From the NCBI GenBank assembly GCA_036939975.1, contig JALLPB010000476.1:1-15855 (forward strand): a stretch of DNA of 15,855 nt. Direction: 5' to 3'. A program made the position numbers and the translations under genes. Below, piece after piece: positions 7,664 through 15,855 of this stretch (position 1 is the first letter of the stretch; each line of letters begins with the position of its first letter). The notes beneath the pieces were generated by a model that did no database searches, had not been told where the DNA came from, and was given only the letters and a program-made list of their open reading frames with translations. This DNA is from Cyclostephanos tholiformis (taxonomy: Eukaryota > Bacillariophyta > Thalassiosirophyceae > Thalassiosirales > Thalassiosiraceae).

Positions 7664-9928
7664 TCAATCTTGTACATCTGATGATCGCTGTGCTGACGCC
7701 GCCGCTATTTGGCCCATGATCAGTTCCAATTCTGTCGTGGGAGTCGTTCGACCTGCGCCATCACCTGCCTTGCCGCTGATTTTTTCGGAAGAGTCTACCT
7801 TTGGGAATAGGACGTCGCCCCTTCGCAACTTCGATTTGGTAGATGGTTCCGCATAGCTCACTGGCTGCTTCACCTTGCGCACCGATGAACGCACCGTCGT
7901 TTGATGAAGGGGAGGATCCGTGTTCGACACCGCGGATGAAGCCACCGTCAACGTTGTAGACCCGCCATCAACGTCACTCCCACGAGTTGTTCTTGATGCA
8001 AGGTCGGCGATGGCGTCAAGCTGTTCGATCTCAGCACTCATAGATTGGGGCGATATCGGAGCAGTAAGGCGGCTGCGGTGGATGTGCGGCGACGGCCCGT
8101 TGTTACCAATAGCACCGCTGCCTATGCGCAGTTTTGTTTGGGAAGACGCAATTTGAGATAGTCTAAGTTTCTCGGCCTCGAGGTGCAAAATCTTCGCCCT
8201 GATATCGTCCCTGATAGGATCTGGGGGGATCGCAGTGAGAGTCAACGAATTTCCGCCCCCCCTCGCATGAACACGAGAGGTGGATACGTCCAATCTTTCC
8301 GGCGCCACCAACGTCGTTTTGGGCAGATGATGATGTTGCTGCGTCGTAGTCGGCGTCATCAATGCCCTCGTCTTCTCCATCGGCTCGAAACCCATCATGG
8401 GATTCGAATCGAAAGCGAGGCTTTCCAACTTAGGAATTGATTTGAAGTTCATGGCCGATTCGGGGAACAGATCCTGAATCATTTGACTCTTCATCGTTGC
8501 CGCGCCACGATTATTATTCTTGCCCATGCCGTGATCGCCGTCCCAAGCACCACCACCCCCGCCCCCCGCTTCAGCCCCCAGCGATGCCGCCTCTGGCCTG
8601 TTACCCATGCCATTGTTACTACTATTACTATTGCTGTTGTTGTTGATGATGTTGTTCGTAGGGTTGGTGGTGGTTGCAGTGGTGTTGGAGTTGACAAGAC
8701 TTTTGAAGAATGGGTCGAAGTCCGGAACGTCGAACGCCATGTCCAAACTGGCCGACGACAAAGGGGCGATGTCGCTCGTTATTGAGAATGACGTCTCGGG
8801 GAACGCACTCGCAAACGACGCCTCGAAGGCATCGAGGCTGCTGAGGAGGTTGTTGTGTCCTCCCACCGGACCCACGGATGACGACAACGAAGACTTTAAC
8901 GACGCTTTCTTACAATTTTTGATAGTCCCGCCAGCGGCCGCCCCGACAGATATCCCCCCCATCCCGCCTCCACTTCCACCCAATGAAGGCGAGGGGATCG
9001 AAATGACGTCGTCGGGCATACGATCGTCAGTATCAGTACTTCTTGGCCTGCGCACGTGATGAGCCCTGCCGCCGCTCGACAGTGGGTGGGAAGACGAAGG
9101 ATCAGAGGAGGGGGGGACACCGACGCTTTTGTCAATGTTTTCGTTTAATAAGAGGGACTGGGACTTGGTGAAGAAGTCGACCATGTCAATATCCGCATCA
9201 AATTGGTCTTCTTTCTGCTGTTGCGCAGCGGAAGCAGGGCCGATAACTGAGGTTGATGACGGGGTCGTCATTATTTTGGTGGAATTTACACTGATGGGTA
9301 TTTTTTCGTTGGAAGAAGCCAACATTAAGTTATTGCCCCTCGCGACTGGACGGATCTGTTTCAATGATGAAGGTGCTGAAGAAGAAGATGAGGAGGAGTG
9401 AATTGACCCACCACCCTTCGACGTTGTGGTGGCGACCTGTGTGGCCATAAACGCCGAAGAGGATGATGCATGTGCAGGGCCGTTTGACTGCTTTGATCTG
9501 CTATCAGTCTTTCGGAACTGCTGCGACATGATGCGATCCAAATCAGTGGTGGGACTATCGCTCCGATTGCTTCCATTATTTGTGACATTGCTAGTCTTGC
9601 CGTCCGGAGATACTTTTGTCGACGAAGACATCGTAGGGGGCTGCATCTGCTCCTGCTGGTCGTCGTTGACAACGATCGATGGTAGAGTGGCAGCGGAGTC
9701 CCTCCCAACATTATTTGCGATGTTGAAATTACCCCCACCGTTCGAGAAATCATCACCCTTTGGCATACCGCCCGTATCGGTGCTAACCTGCTTCCTTAGC
9801 ATCTCCACCTCCCTCACCAAATTAGAGTACTCGCCCTGCCGTTTTTGATATGCGAGCAATTCCTTCCTCAATACGGCAACTTGCGATATGGCCTCGCGGC
9901 AGCGAGATGCCAGGTTCATATTCTCCAT
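7664..9928 (-). CDS. Shugoshin-like protein (cohesin protector)
   Basis: A single exon of 754 residues. Residues 7-48 form a heptad-like coiled coil (NLASRCREAISQVAVLRKEL and on), as in shugoshins, where this N-terminal coil dimerises and binds PP2A-B56. Residues about 681-706 match the C-terminal shugoshin basic motif (KQPVSYAEPSTKSKLRRGD). In other eukaryotes that motif recognises histone H2A phosphorylated by Bub1 and places the protein at pericentromeres. The 630 residues between are disordered and rich in Ser, Asn and Gly. This coil, long variable middle and short basic motif is the family's usual layout. Shugoshins shield centromeric cohesin from removal in meiosis and mitosis. The motif TT(D/E)L(D/E)xIMxQ occurs twice, at 127-136 and 730-739. 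The start is the Met just before the coil. A name more specific than shugoshin-like is not justified. Confidence 0.75.
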   Translation of the reverse strand: MENMNLASRCREAISQVAVLRKELLAYQKRQGEYSNLVREVEMLRKQVSTDTGGMPKGDDFSNGGGNFNIANNVGRDSAATLPSIVVNDDQQEQMQPPTMSSSTKVSPDGKTSNVTNNGSNRSDSPTTDLDRIMSQQFRKTDSRSKQSNGPAHASSSSAFMATQVATTTSKGGGSIHSSSSSSSAPSSLKQIRPVARGNNLMLASSNEKIPISVNSTKIMTTPSSTSVIGPASAAQQQKEDQFDADIDMVDFFTKSQSLLLNENIDKSVGVPPSSDPSSSHPLSSGGRAHHVRRPRSTDTDDRMPDDVISIPSPSLGGSGGGMGGISVGAAAGGTIKNCKKASLKSSLSSSVGPVGGHNNLLSSLDAFEASFASAFPETSFSITSDIAPLSSASLDMAFDVPDFDPFFKSLVNSNTTATTTNPTNNIINNNSNSNSSNNGMGNRPEAASLGAEAGGGGGGAWDGDHGMGKNNNRGAATMKSQMIQDLFPESAMNFKSIPKLESLAFDSNPMMGFEPMEKTRALMTPTTTQQHHHLPKTTLVAPERLDVSTSRVHARGGGNSLTLTAIPPDPIRDDIRAKILHLEAEKLRLSQIASSQTKLRIGSGAIGNNGPSPHIHRSRLTAPISPQSMSAEIEQLDAIADLASRTTRGSDVDGGSTTLTVASSAVSNTDPPLHQTTVRSSVRKVKQPVSYAEPSTKSKLRRGDVLFPKVDSSEKISGKAGDGAGRTTPTTELELIMGQIAAASAQRSSDVQD

Positions 9929-10047
9929 CGTAAGGCGTGAAACTACACGTGTCTCCTCCCGATGACGGACGCGTAAGTCGCTCTATTTTATATTCCGCCG
10001 GGTGAAGGGGGGGGTGGCTAGATTGTGGCTAAAAAAGTTCTAAATTT
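9929..10047. promoter_or_regulatory. 5' flank of the shugoshin-like gene
   Basis: This short flank precedes the minus-strand start at 9928. It includes a TATTTTATATT stretch near 9983-9993 (AATATAAAATA on the minus strand), about 60 bp upstream of the start and possibly TATA-like. It is cut off by the N and poly-G tract, so the real promoter may be incompletely represented. Confidence 0.3.
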
Positions 10048-10048
10048 N

Positions 10049-10106
<58 letters not shown>
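10048..10106. repeat. Ambiguous base plus 58-nt G homopolymer
   Basis: An N at 10048 is followed by an unbroken run of 58 G to 10106. Such a run next to an ambiguous base is more typical of a sequencing or assembly artefact than of genomic DNA: two-colour chemistry calls missing signal as G, and gap filling can do the same. If real it could form G-quadruplexes. Minus-strand frames running into poly-Pro here should not be treated as genes. Confidence 0.9.
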
Positions 10107-10107
<1 letters not shown>

Positions 10108-10348
10108 AAAGACGAGAGAGAGAGAGAATGATGGAGATGTGAAACGAAGGAGAAACATGACAGTAGGAAACTGTTTCCGGGATGAAAACGGCGCGCATCT
10201 GACATCTCTTTCATGTCCACCCACGAAAACAAAGAAACAACGCACATTAGCGACAACAATGATGAACCGAACATTCCTTTTTGCTTTATACCTCAAGCCA
10301 CTCTATTCCCTCGCATCCATGTCCCCTTTATGTTTATAATCGTTATTC
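10107..10348. other. Intergenic stretch between poly-G and the Asn-rich gene
   Basis: It starts with a short (AG)n run near 10114-10127. Otherwise it shows no supported feature. It may hold the 3' end of the Asn-rich gene if that gene has a further exon. Confidence 0.4.
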
Positions 10349-11134
10349 TTATTTCCGCCCGCCATCCCAGATCTCTGTCTGTCTCTCATTTTCTCTTGCC
10401 CACACTATTAAAAAATCAAACGAAGCCACCACGGCGATTTCATTCGATAAATATAAAAAACGCACCAATTCTTTTGCCAGACGTTGATTTTTTTGATTCA
10501 ATGCCATCTCCACTGCATCACCGGCGGCGTTGTTGTTGTAGCCGTAGTTTGCGTGACCGACGTTATTGTTGGCGTAGTTACTGGGAGGGGGGACGCTGTT
10601 GTTGTTGTTTTGGCTGTTGCTGGTGTTACTACTGCCGTTGTAACTGTTGGCGTTGTTTGCGTGGGCGACATTATTTTTGTTGTTGGCATATTTATTTTGG
10701 GGAGTGGGAGCGACTTGATTTGTATCCCCCACCGCCGAGCCGACACTGCGATCGGCCTTTTCGTTATAATTCGCGACACCGTTGCGCAATACGCGATTAT
10801 TGTTACTCGTATTTTCCCTCCCGCCGTTGCCACCGAAGCCATTACGACCGTCGTCATCATCATCGTCGTTTCCCACAGAGAGATCGTCGTGCGTCCCGTT
10901 GTCTTCGTCGTCATCGTGCGACCCGCCGTCGATATCGTCATCTTCGTCATCGGCGGCGTCACGCCGCCAATGATTCTGCCGTTGCCGCTGCTGCTGCGTT
11001 GACGCTACGTGCCGCGGCCGCCGCCCTTGTTGATGATTATCACGCCGTAGCATCGCCTCGTCGCGGTTGCTGCCGTGATCGTCGTCTCCCGTTGTTCCCC
11101 GCTGCCGCATGCGCGAACCCTCCGTCATCGACAT
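10349..11134 (-). CDS. Asn/Asp-rich protein of unknown function, 3' end uncertain
   Basis: The frame encodes 261 residues. Residues 1-110 are charged (RRPRH, DDEDDDIDGG and similar acidic runs). Residues 110-205 are Asn/Ser-rich (NNNSVPPPSNYANNN). A helix-like segment VEMALNQKNQRLAKELVRFL follows at about 209-228. The low-complexity composition resembles the disordered parts of neighbouring genes, while the opposite strand gives implausible Cys/Trp/Arg-rich peptides, so the minus strand is preferred. After LAKEL the bases become AT-rich and begin GTGCGT, a possible splice donor, so the last 40 residues may be intron and the true C-terminus may lie toward the poly-G tract. An open frame at 11374-11174 ends with TAA just upstream in the same frame and could be an unresolved 5' exon. 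No family is recognised. Confidence 0.5.
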   Translation of the reverse strand: MSMTEGSRMRQRGTTGDDDHGSNRDEAMLRRDNHQQGRRPRHVASTQQQRQRQNHWRRDAADDEDDDIDGGSHDDDEDNGTHDDLSVGNDDDDDDGRNGFGGNGGRENTSNNNRVLRNGVANYNEKADRSVGSAVGDTNQVAPTPQNKYANNKNNVAHANNANSYNGSSNTSNSQNNNNSVPPPSNYANNNVGHANYGYNNNAAGDAVEMALNQKNQRLAKELVRFLYLSNEIAVVASFDFLIVWARENERQTEIWDGGRK

Positions 11135-11367
11135 ACCCCCTCCTCCTCCCGCCGGTTGATTGAGGATGTCCGTTTATTCACATGTGAATGTGACAGCATC
11201 ACACGAACAAGAATCACACCCAACGTAAGTAGGAATACATATAAGAAGGTCGGAAAGGCCAAAATTTTGTGGGGCGTTTCGCATTGGACGGATAAATGGT
11301 GCTCGTCGCCCTACCTCGCCGAATTCAATTACAAGAGCATTGGATTCATCATTACTATTGAATAATG
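11135..11367. other. 5' flank of the Asn-rich gene
   Basis: On the minus strand this holds a 66-residue open frame (11374-11174) separated from the gene start by a stop in the same frame. It has no recognisable domain. A short palindrome CACATGTG lies at 11179-11186. No splice sites that would join the frame cleanly to the gene were found. Confidence 0.3.
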
Positions 11368-11542
11368 TTCCCACCTATTTTCCATTGAATTCCTTTTGGT
11401 CAAAAATTGTCCCTGTGCAAAATGAAAGAGTGTATTCCAATACCCTGCGGAGAATGTACAATCTAGTATCTAGTTAATCACATATTTAACTCTGCTAAGG
11501 GAATTTTTGACCAAAAGGAATTCAAAAGAAAAATGGCGGGAA
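11368..11542. repeat. 175-bp element with 41-bp terminal inverted repeats (MITE-like)
   Basis: The arms at 11368-11408 and 11502-11542 are inverted copies matching at about 36 of 41 positions, including a perfect 23-bp core (with TTCCTTTTGGTCAAAAATT). They enclose 93 bp of AT-rich DNA. The element begins TTCCC and ends GGGAA. I saw no clear target-site duplication. It could be a non-autonomous DNA transposon remnant or simply a long hairpin. Confidence 0.6.
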
Positions 11543-12373
11543 TGGTACTTATATTTCCTGCGGGAGTTAGTAGTAGGCCCATAGCTCCATCAAAAATTGT
11601 CATTGTCAAGAGATCTAGAACTATGTTATGGTCTAGTCAATCATGGTCAGGTGTGTAGCTGTGTGCGGCATATTCGGCTGCATCTGAAAGCATTTTTCAT
11701 CGTGAATGCCAAAAACTTGGTTTGGGGCTTGTTTTTGTTTGGCAACGAGAACACATTTTGAAGAGAATTCATATTTACCTACCATAAAATATTGTAGCTC
11801 CATCCACACATCTAGAAACCATGGTCCCATGGTATTTCTGACATGGTGACATCATGAACTTTGATGTCATCAAGTTCAGGTTCATCCCAATCCATGTTCT
11901 AGCCTGTTCATCACAGCTAATGGCACAAGATCCATCCAAACATCATGGATGACACCCACTGTGACTCAGTTTTGTCCAATTTCTTCCTCTCAATTGGCTA
12001 TTGAGGAGCTCAAAAATGGCCACACAACAAGAATTTTGATAACAATTACAAGGATATCAAACCATGGTGAACGGGGCAACAGAACAAACTCAGTGATGCC
12101 AAATATAAGGATGGAGATTGTGCTGGTGTAGACTATGACAACCATTAAAAAAAGCTGGTGATAACAAGAATATGAGAACACCAGTGATTACAATCATGTG
12201 ATGGCATCAGCAGGATGAGGAAGAATCAACAATGATGAGACAATGAAAAAGTCACAATGAGCAGCCATCTGCACCACAGCCACAGACAGGAAGCTGGTGA
12301 GCACTGCTGTGGTTTTCATAATATGAGGCAACAATCTGGCAGTCAGTGAGGGAGGAAGAATAGATGACAAAGA
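11543..12373. other. AT-rich gene-poor stretch
   Basis: No supported gene. The stretch has several CCATGG-containing words and short open frames without coding character. The base composition is clearly more AT-rich than in the flanking genes, suggesting old repeat-derived or intergenic DNA. Confidence 0.45.
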
Positions 12374-12460
12374 GATGAAGATGAGGATGAGGATGAGGAT
12401 GATGAGGATGAGGATGAGGATGAGGATGAGGATGAGGATGAGGATGAGGATGAGGATGAG
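12374..12460 (+). repeat. GATGAG hexanucleotide microsatellite
   Basis: About 14 units of GATGAG in tandem, starting with GATGAA and interrupted once by an extra GAT near 12400. The long His-Pro and Leu-Ile frames on the minus strand are translations of this repeat and not genes. Confidence 0.9.
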
Positions 12461-13293
12461 TCGACAATAACAATGAATAGAAATGGCAGGCAGGATGCTG
12501 GTGAGTACTGGGCCTTCTCCCGTCCAAGGCAACAATCAACTGTTGGTTACATTTGGGGGAGGAAGAGATGATGATGACAATGACAGGAAAAATCAACAAC
12601 AATGAGTTAACAGCTATGGTTGCATATCTGTGACCTTTTTTTACAGGCTTAGTAAAAAAATAATATTTTTGCCAAATTTTGTCCGTTAAAAAATCTGAAT
12701 ACATCAAAAATTACCTGAGCTTGTCAGCTACAACATTCTCAGTCCACTTTTCCACAAAGCTCATTGTATTGATGAGCTGAGTATAGAGTCCATTTCATGT
12801 TATAAAATCCATGCGAATAACTAGCAAAAAGTATGATAAATGCTAGCTAAAACCTAGTTAGGACAATGACCATGGCATCCACCGGGGCAATACAGTGTGT
12901 GCACTCATCTGGTGGTGGCATTTAGGGACTTTGCATGAAGCCATCAATATGCACCATCGATCAATGTGCTTCACCCCCTATTCCCTTGGTGGCGTGGTTG
13001 TTGAAATTGCCATTGAGTAACTTACATTTTAGTACATCATAAATAATAACGTAGTTAAATATATATATTTTTTAATAATAATAAGTGAGCTACTTCTGTT
13101 AAATTCTATGCTGAGCAAACAGGTTCCGGGGTGGGAGGAAGGATGGTTAATTGAGCGGCTGGCCCCAGGGAAGCAGATTCTGCTGTGATGGGAAGAGGGG
13201 TTGGTTTGACGGGAGTGGGGGGGGGGGGACAAGTTAGTTGTCCTGCCAGGTCTGCCAGTCACCAGGGGCAGCTCCATCAGGTATGAGAGGGCA
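12461..13293. other. Gene-poor stretch before the retroelement fragment
   Basis: Nothing gene-like is supported. Near 13205-13290, the minus strand in another frame encodes DGAAPGDWQTWQDN followed by a stop, which looks like a frameshifted continuation of the neighbouring retroelement fragment. The rest is AT-rich. Confidence 0.4.
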
Positions 13294-13503
13294 TCAGGGG
13301 CTCTGTCGGTCCCTGCTCCTGCGGATGAGCAGGCTGTTAGCACAAACAACAGCTATCACCATCCTGACCCTCACATAGTACGCCATCTGGGAGTATCCGC
13401 GTTTCCATTTACTTGCCAGGTAGGTGGCAAGCCTCTTCTCAGCATTCCGGGCTTCACGTCCCGCGATACCATCAACTGAATACACCATTGGCGTAAAGTC
13501 CTT
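13294..13503 (-). mobile_element. Retroelement relic (tail of a pol-type polyprotein)
   Basis: On the minus strand the frame reads RKD then FTPMVYSVDGIAGREARN, then EKRLATYLASKWKRGYSQMA, then YYVRVRMVIAVVCANSLLIR. From memory, this order (FTPLVxSVDG, xEAxxxxKRLAxxLAxKW, YSxxxxYVRxRxxxAxVRA) is the conserved tail found after reverse transcriptase in many algal and protist retroelements. A stop lies immediately upstream in frame, and the downstream part needs a frameshift, so this is a dead fragment. The rest of the element was not recognised in the window. I cannot assign a superfamily. Confidence 0.45.
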
Positions 13504-14557
13504 CCGTTAATTAACTATTCTTTCAGTTATGCTATTTAGTAACATCACTTTGACCACACCCTTGCCCAACCCCTTGTCTGCATTGTGTTTGCACTGGATG
13601 GGCTGTAAATACAATATCCATGTCGCCGGAGGGGGTGAAAGCTTGCCATGGTGGGGATGGTTGTGTTTGTGTTTGTGTGTTTTTTTCTTTTTGTACTGAT
13701 TCTTATGTTAAAAAATGGGGTCGGAGTTTTTTGTTCCCGCCTGAACCCCCATAAAGCTGTTCAGACGAGCCTGATCATAAGATGGATTGAGTCTGGGCAT
13801 TTCAATATATATTTTTGACTGTTGTATGTAATTTCAATGTATAACATTTGACTCTGTCCCCAATTGCAGTGTAATTTTTACATAGGTAAACTACATATCA
13901 TTGGAATGCTCTCTACAAGCTATCATATGGATGCACCCTTACCCTGTTACACTAACAAAGATTGCCACAATTGAGATATTCATAGATTTAAGAATATTTC
14001 AAGATATGTGTCCTTTTGAACAAATTATGCCGATTTACATTTCCCCATGTACACTAGCTGAATTCATCAATTTGGTGGGTTTAAGGACTGATCATATTAT
14101 TTTATTTTTTATTAAAGAAGCCTGCCTGTTTGGGGAAAAGATGTCAATGGCTGTCCTTTTCATGTCTGATAGACACAACACTCCTTGTTCAGAGGATGAG
14201 TGAGGTGAAGTGCTATTTATTTGGTTCAGGGCATGTTTTATCAGTTTTTATTATTTTGCGTTACATGCCCCTCTATATTAGCAAGGTTGACTGTGAATTG
14301 AACATGGATGCAGAAGGTGTGGACATGAAAATGCTGGGGAGTTTCTTACATGCACACATAAGAGCAAAAGACAATCCTTGACTGCTTACCCCTCTATCCG
14401 TGAGGCATTCCAATGAAATATATTTGGTGGGGTTTAGTCTCGCTCCTTTGTTCCAGTCATCGCGGATATGGAAGGAAGTACTACTGAATCATTGTGCACT
14501 CAAATGATGGTGTAAGATTCGAGAAAATCAGTTTATGATAGTATAATTGATTTGAAA
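13504..14557. other. AT-rich gene-poor stretch
   Basis: Two overlapping plus-strand frames between 13901 and 14381 (100 and 83 residues) have no recognisable domain and an AT-driven composition, so they are not called as genes. A 12-bp word TCATTGGAATGC near 13895 recurs inverted near 14405, which may be the ends of a decayed element of about 0.5 kb. Confidence 0.4.
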
Positions 14558-15682
14558 TTAAGTGTGTCGATGTTGACAACTTTCGGCACCATCGGCCACG
14601 CTCGAACAATCCCATTTCGATACGGCATCATCATCGCCCTCCCAAACGCGGTCCATGACACGTCCCATCCAAGCTTGCCACTCGAGGCGGAGATCCCCAG
14701 TTACCGCGTGCATCAGACGGTGTTTATCCTTCGCCCAGGTTGACTTGGGATCCACGTTCGTCAACGCGGCCTCGAACGTCGCTTGATCGAGCACGAAAAA
14801 CGGTCCATACCTTGCCCCATCGATCACATCGCGCAAATGCCGCCTCCTACGAGGGAGTTCCCCATGATCGTCGATTGGCACGTCCACGGTCGTTCCTTCG
14901 AGGTCGACGAGCTCCGCGGTAGCGACGTGGAGGAGGTACTTCCGAAGGCACATCCTGTGCGCCCCGTCCACCATCCTGTACGGCAGATGACAGGGATTGT
15001 TGACCTTCATGGGCGGGTTGGGATTGGCAACGACGATCCCGGGTATGTCGATACACGAGGACGATACGCGTGCGGTCGATCGGAGTTGTTCGATGCACGC
15101 ATCATGTCCCCGCCACCGGTGGCCGGGTGGGAGCGTCGATCCGCCGCCCGCGTCGTCGTCGTCGTCGTGGTCGGTCCGCGCATTATTCGGCGACTTCATC
15201 CCCTTGTGGCAAATCGATGCGACGTCTATGGGAACGGGAAGTAGATTCCCTTCCCTCGCGGAATCGAGAAGATCGAATACCCTCGCGTAATACCCAACGC
15301 CGTCCTCCTCCCCGTCGGCGGCCGAGGTGGTAACATGATCGCGCGCCGTCGTGCGATTTATCCAGCGGGGCAGGGCCACCTCCCATCCCGGAGGATTCCA
15401 CGTCGTGTGTCGCGCCGAGATCACCCAACGATAGAACGGGTCGTCGATTTCGTTTTTATTATTAACGAAATTTCCGAGCAATATCATCACGTCTTCGCCC
15501 CCGCAGGTATGCCTGGCCAGTATATCCGACGAGGATTTCGGGAGATGATCGTAGACGGCGGCGGAGGAGGGCTCGTCGATAATATCATCGCGGACGATGG
15601 TGGCACGGACGAGAATGAAATGCAACGACAGCAGGGATGCTATGACCAGGTTCATCCATGCCATTGACGACGCCATGTTCAT
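14558..15682 (-). CDS. Secreted protein with ParB/sulfiredoxin-like DGxHR motif
   Basis: A single exon of 374 residues. Residues 1-27 look like a signal peptide: hydrophobic core WMNLVIASLLSLHFILV ending in RA before TIVRDD. There is no Phe after the likely cleavage site, so it lacks the usual diatom plastid-targeting motif and is probably secreted or endomembrane-located. Residues 211-252 contain IPGIVVANPNP and then YRMVDGAHRMCLRKYLLH. The DGxHR core resembles the nucleotide/phosphate-binding motif of the ParB/sulfiredoxin fold, typically preceded by a short strand as here. A conserved-looking RYGPFFVLDQATFEAAL follows at 291-307. An acidic linker (HDDDDDAGGG) at 172-181 is likely disordered. 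Cysteines at 60, 158, 196, 210, 231, 245, 359 and 369 fit an oxidising compartment. The substrate is unknown. The start could also be Met3, Met7 or Met10 without changing the signal. Confidence 0.7.
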   Translation of the reverse strand: MNMASSMAWMNLVIASLLSLHFILVRATIVRDDIIDEPSSAAVYDHLPKSSSDILARHTCGGEDVMILLGNFVNNKNEIDDPFYRWVISARHTTWNPPGWEVALPRWINRTTARDHVTTSAADGEEDGVGYYARVFDLLDSAREGNLLPVPIDVASICHKGMKSPNNARTDHDDDDDAGGGSTLPPGHRWRGHDACIEQLRSTARVSSSCIDIPGIVVANPNPPMKVNNPCHLPYRMVDGAHRMCLRKYLLHVATAELVDLEGTTVDVPIDDHGELPRRRRHLRDVIDGARYGPFFVLDQATFEAALTNVDPKSTWAKDKHRLMHAVTGDLRLEWQAWMGRVMDRVWEGDDDAVSKWDCSSVADGAESCQHRHT

Positions 15683-15855
15683 GTAATTGGCCGACGCATA
15701 TTGATGTTCTGTGTTGCTGAATTAGATTCTGACCCCCCCCCCGCCATCGGCCAGAGGACGACGTAGCGAGGGTCAAGGAAAAATATTAGGGAGATATTTT
15801 TATACCGTCACTATCGAAACCCCAATCCATCAACAACACGAATAATAATTGCATT
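15683..15855. promoter_or_regulatory. 5' flank of the secreted-protein gene
   Basis: This is upstream sequence of the minus-strand gene, cut by the window edge. It contains a C9 run near 15733-15741 and an AT-rich patch near 15781-15802. No specific element can be named. Confidence 0.3.

Noticed and set aside
10018..10296. Minus-strand frame ending in a long poly-Pro tract
   Set aside because: The Pro run is the translation of the poly-G/N artefact, not evidence of a protein.
10213..11163. Plus-strand 316-residue frame opposite the Asn-rich gene
   Set aside because: It reads as Cys/Arg/Tyr/Trp-rich sequence with no domain; it is the shadow of Asn, Ser and Asp repeat codons on the minus strand.
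12194..12707. Minus-strand frames with (Leu-Ile)n and (His-Pro)n repeats
   Set aside because: They are translations of the GATGAG microsatellite with no coding character on either side.
13901..14381. Two overlapping plus-strand frames of 100 and 83 residues
   Set aside because: The composition follows the AT-rich DNA, no motif is visible, and the frames overlap each other without a splice signal that would join them.

Overview
The window looks like nuclear DNA of a microalga, most likely a diatom (perhaps a centric one). The evidence is long single-exon reading frames, a few GT-AG introns of about 80-90 bp, and proteins rich in Ser, Asn, Gln, Asp and Pro runs. Two conserved eukaryotic nuclear proteins (STK19-like and shugoshin-like) fit this, and there are no bacterial-style operons. 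The species call is inference. No rRNA, tRNA, CRISPR array or intact mobile element was seen.

Left part (376-4925): two head-to-head paralogues share a 364-bp intergenic region. Both have a long disordered N-terminus carrying DPF, DPW and NPF tripeptides, then a PDZ-like module, then a PH-like module. DPF/DPW and NPF are the classic short ligands of the AP-2 appendage and of EH domains. My reading is that they are membrane-associated scaffold or accessory proteins of clathrin-type trafficking. This pair is the best candidate for an undescribed system in the window.

Middle part (5022-11134): an STK19-like winged-helix protein (minus strand) lies tail-to-tail with the second paralogue. A decayed or mis-spliced plus-strand coding stretch (6774-7391) follows. 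Next is a shugoshin-like protein (minus, 7664-9928), with an N-terminal coiled coil and a clear C-terminal shugoshin basic motif. Then comes an Asn/Asp-rich protein of unknown function (minus, 10349-11134). Between the last two lies an N followed by 58 G, a likely sequencing or assembly defect.

Right part (11135-15855): about 3.2 kb of AT-rich DNA without a convincing intact gene. It holds an inverted-repeat element (11368-11542), a GATGAG microsatellite (12374-12460) and a minus-strand fragment resembling the tail of a retroelement polyprotein (13294-13503). The window ends with a secreted protein (minus, 14558-15682) carrying a ParB/sulfiredoxin-like DGxHR motif.

Apart from the paralogue pair, the neighbours do not form an obvious pathway. 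STK19 (transcription-coupled DNA repair) and shugoshin (cohesin protection) are both nuclear chromosome-maintenance proteins, but their closeness may be chance.
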